This document shows, piece after piece, positions 50,673-51,432 of a stretch of DNA of 51,432 bases. Source of the DNA: Candidatus Omnitrophota bacterium (GTDB lineage Bacteria; Omnitrophota; Gorgyraeia; Gygaellales; Profunditerraquicolaceae); the NCBI GenBank assembly GCA_028718225.1, contig JAQUMI010000005.1:1-51432 (forward strand). Direction: 5' to 3'. A program made the position numbers and the translations under genes. Position 1 is the first letter of the stretch. Every line of letters starts with the position of its first letter. The notes under the pieces are model-generated. The model searched no databases and had not been told where the DNA came from. It was given only the letters and a program-made list of their open reading frames with translations.

Positions 50673-51432
50673 AAAGAAAAATAATACTTTTAATGATTTC
50701 TTTTTCTTTTCTTAGCGCGGGCCTATTTTTTTCATATCAGGCATATAAGAACCATCAAGTAGCTAAAATATTAAAGAAAAGAAAGGTAGCCTGGCTGGCC
50801 TTAGAGAAAAAGCTGCAGGCTAAAACCCTGCGTTTTCCAGGCACGGTCAGTATAGTAATTAAAGACCTGGATACCGGCTGGGAGATAAAGCAAAATGACG
50901 AGGTTGCGATTCCCTCGGCAAGTTTAGTCAAAATTCCCATTATGTTTTCTTACTTTTATGCCCATCAGGAAGGCCGGGTAAGCTTCAAGGATACCTTAAT
51001 CCTTAGGGGAAGCGATAAGGTAGCCGGCTCAAAAGTATTGGCAGATTTTCCTGCCGGGAGCCGCTTTACGGTGGGAGAGTTACTGGTCCCCATGATTACT
51101 CAAAGCGATAATTCTGCCACTAACCTCCTTATAGGCTTCTTAGGTTTGGATAGTTTAAACGCGTATTTTAAGAAGATGGGGCTTAAAAACACGAACTTGG
51201 CGCGCAAGATGCTGGACTTTAAAGAAAGAAGAAGAGGCCGGGAAAATTATACTACTGCCCAAGATATGGCTTTTTTATTGGAAAAGCTTTATCATAAAGA
51301 ATTCTTAAATAAAGAAGTTTCCGAACAATGCCTGATGCTGCTTGGCGAACAGAAGATTAACGATCGTATCCCCAAAAAGCTCCCCAAAGACGGAACATTT
51401 ATCTGCCATAAGACCGGCTTAGAGAGGCATAT
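50669..51432 (+). CDS. Class A beta-lactamase-like/PBP-like serine hydrolase (3' truncated by window edge)
   Basis: N-terminal TM; IPSASLVKIPIM (SxxK), TQSDNSATN (SDN), HKTGLERH (KTG); open to the end of the window. Confidence 0.88.
   Translation, partial: MKRKIILLMISFSFLSAGLFFSYQAYKNHQVAKILKKRKVAWLALEKKLQAKTLRFPGTVSIVIKDLDTGWEIKQNDEVAIPSASLVKIPIMFSYFYAHQEGRVSFKDTLILRGSDKVAGSKVLADFPAGSRFTVGELLVPMITQSDNSATNLLIGFLGLDSLNAYFKKMGLKNTNLARKMLDFKERRRGRENYTTAQDMAFLLEKLYHKEFLNKEVSEQCLMLLGEQKINDRIPKKLPKDGTFICHKTGLERH

Overview
51.4 kb of dense bacterial chromosome. Almost all genes are on the + strand (one confident minus-strand gene). No rRNA, tRNA, CRISPR array or mobile element was recognised. Gene content suggests an anaerobic Gram-negative-type bacterium, possibly Omnitrophota-like (inference only): desulforedoxin, rubrerythrin, superoxide reductase, sulfide-type Thi4, TolC/HlyD efflux, FeoAB. 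Modules in order: (i) epimerase, receiver, outer-membrane barrel, HEAT protein, processive GT2, PilT and a CHASE4-type histidine kinase with several lone receivers; (ii) gpmA, CDF, hflKC, YggT, GT4, MscS; (iii) two cold-shock loci with matching RNA leaders, one continuing into a tiny Cys/His protein and a DEAD-box helicase; (iv) carB behind a leader-peptide/terminator region, then a stand-alone GMP-synthase-like ATP-pyrophosphatase; (v) Ca2+/Na+ antiporter plus Ca2+-type P-ATPase; (vi) two multidrug efflux operons; (vii) superoxide reductase and a TPP riboswitch upstream of thi4; (viii) feoAB, polysaccharide deacetylase and a serine hydrolase. Most unusual observations: a TolC-family protein carrying an N-terminal winged-helix DNA-binding domain before its signal peptide, with three ~20-bp dyad repeats over its own consensus promoter; two leaders (hflK, mscS) sharing an identical 19-nt switch-like motif that also encodes a MVGPPS mini-ORF; a matched pair of csp leaders ending in terminators; and a pyrBI-like attenuator candidate before carB.
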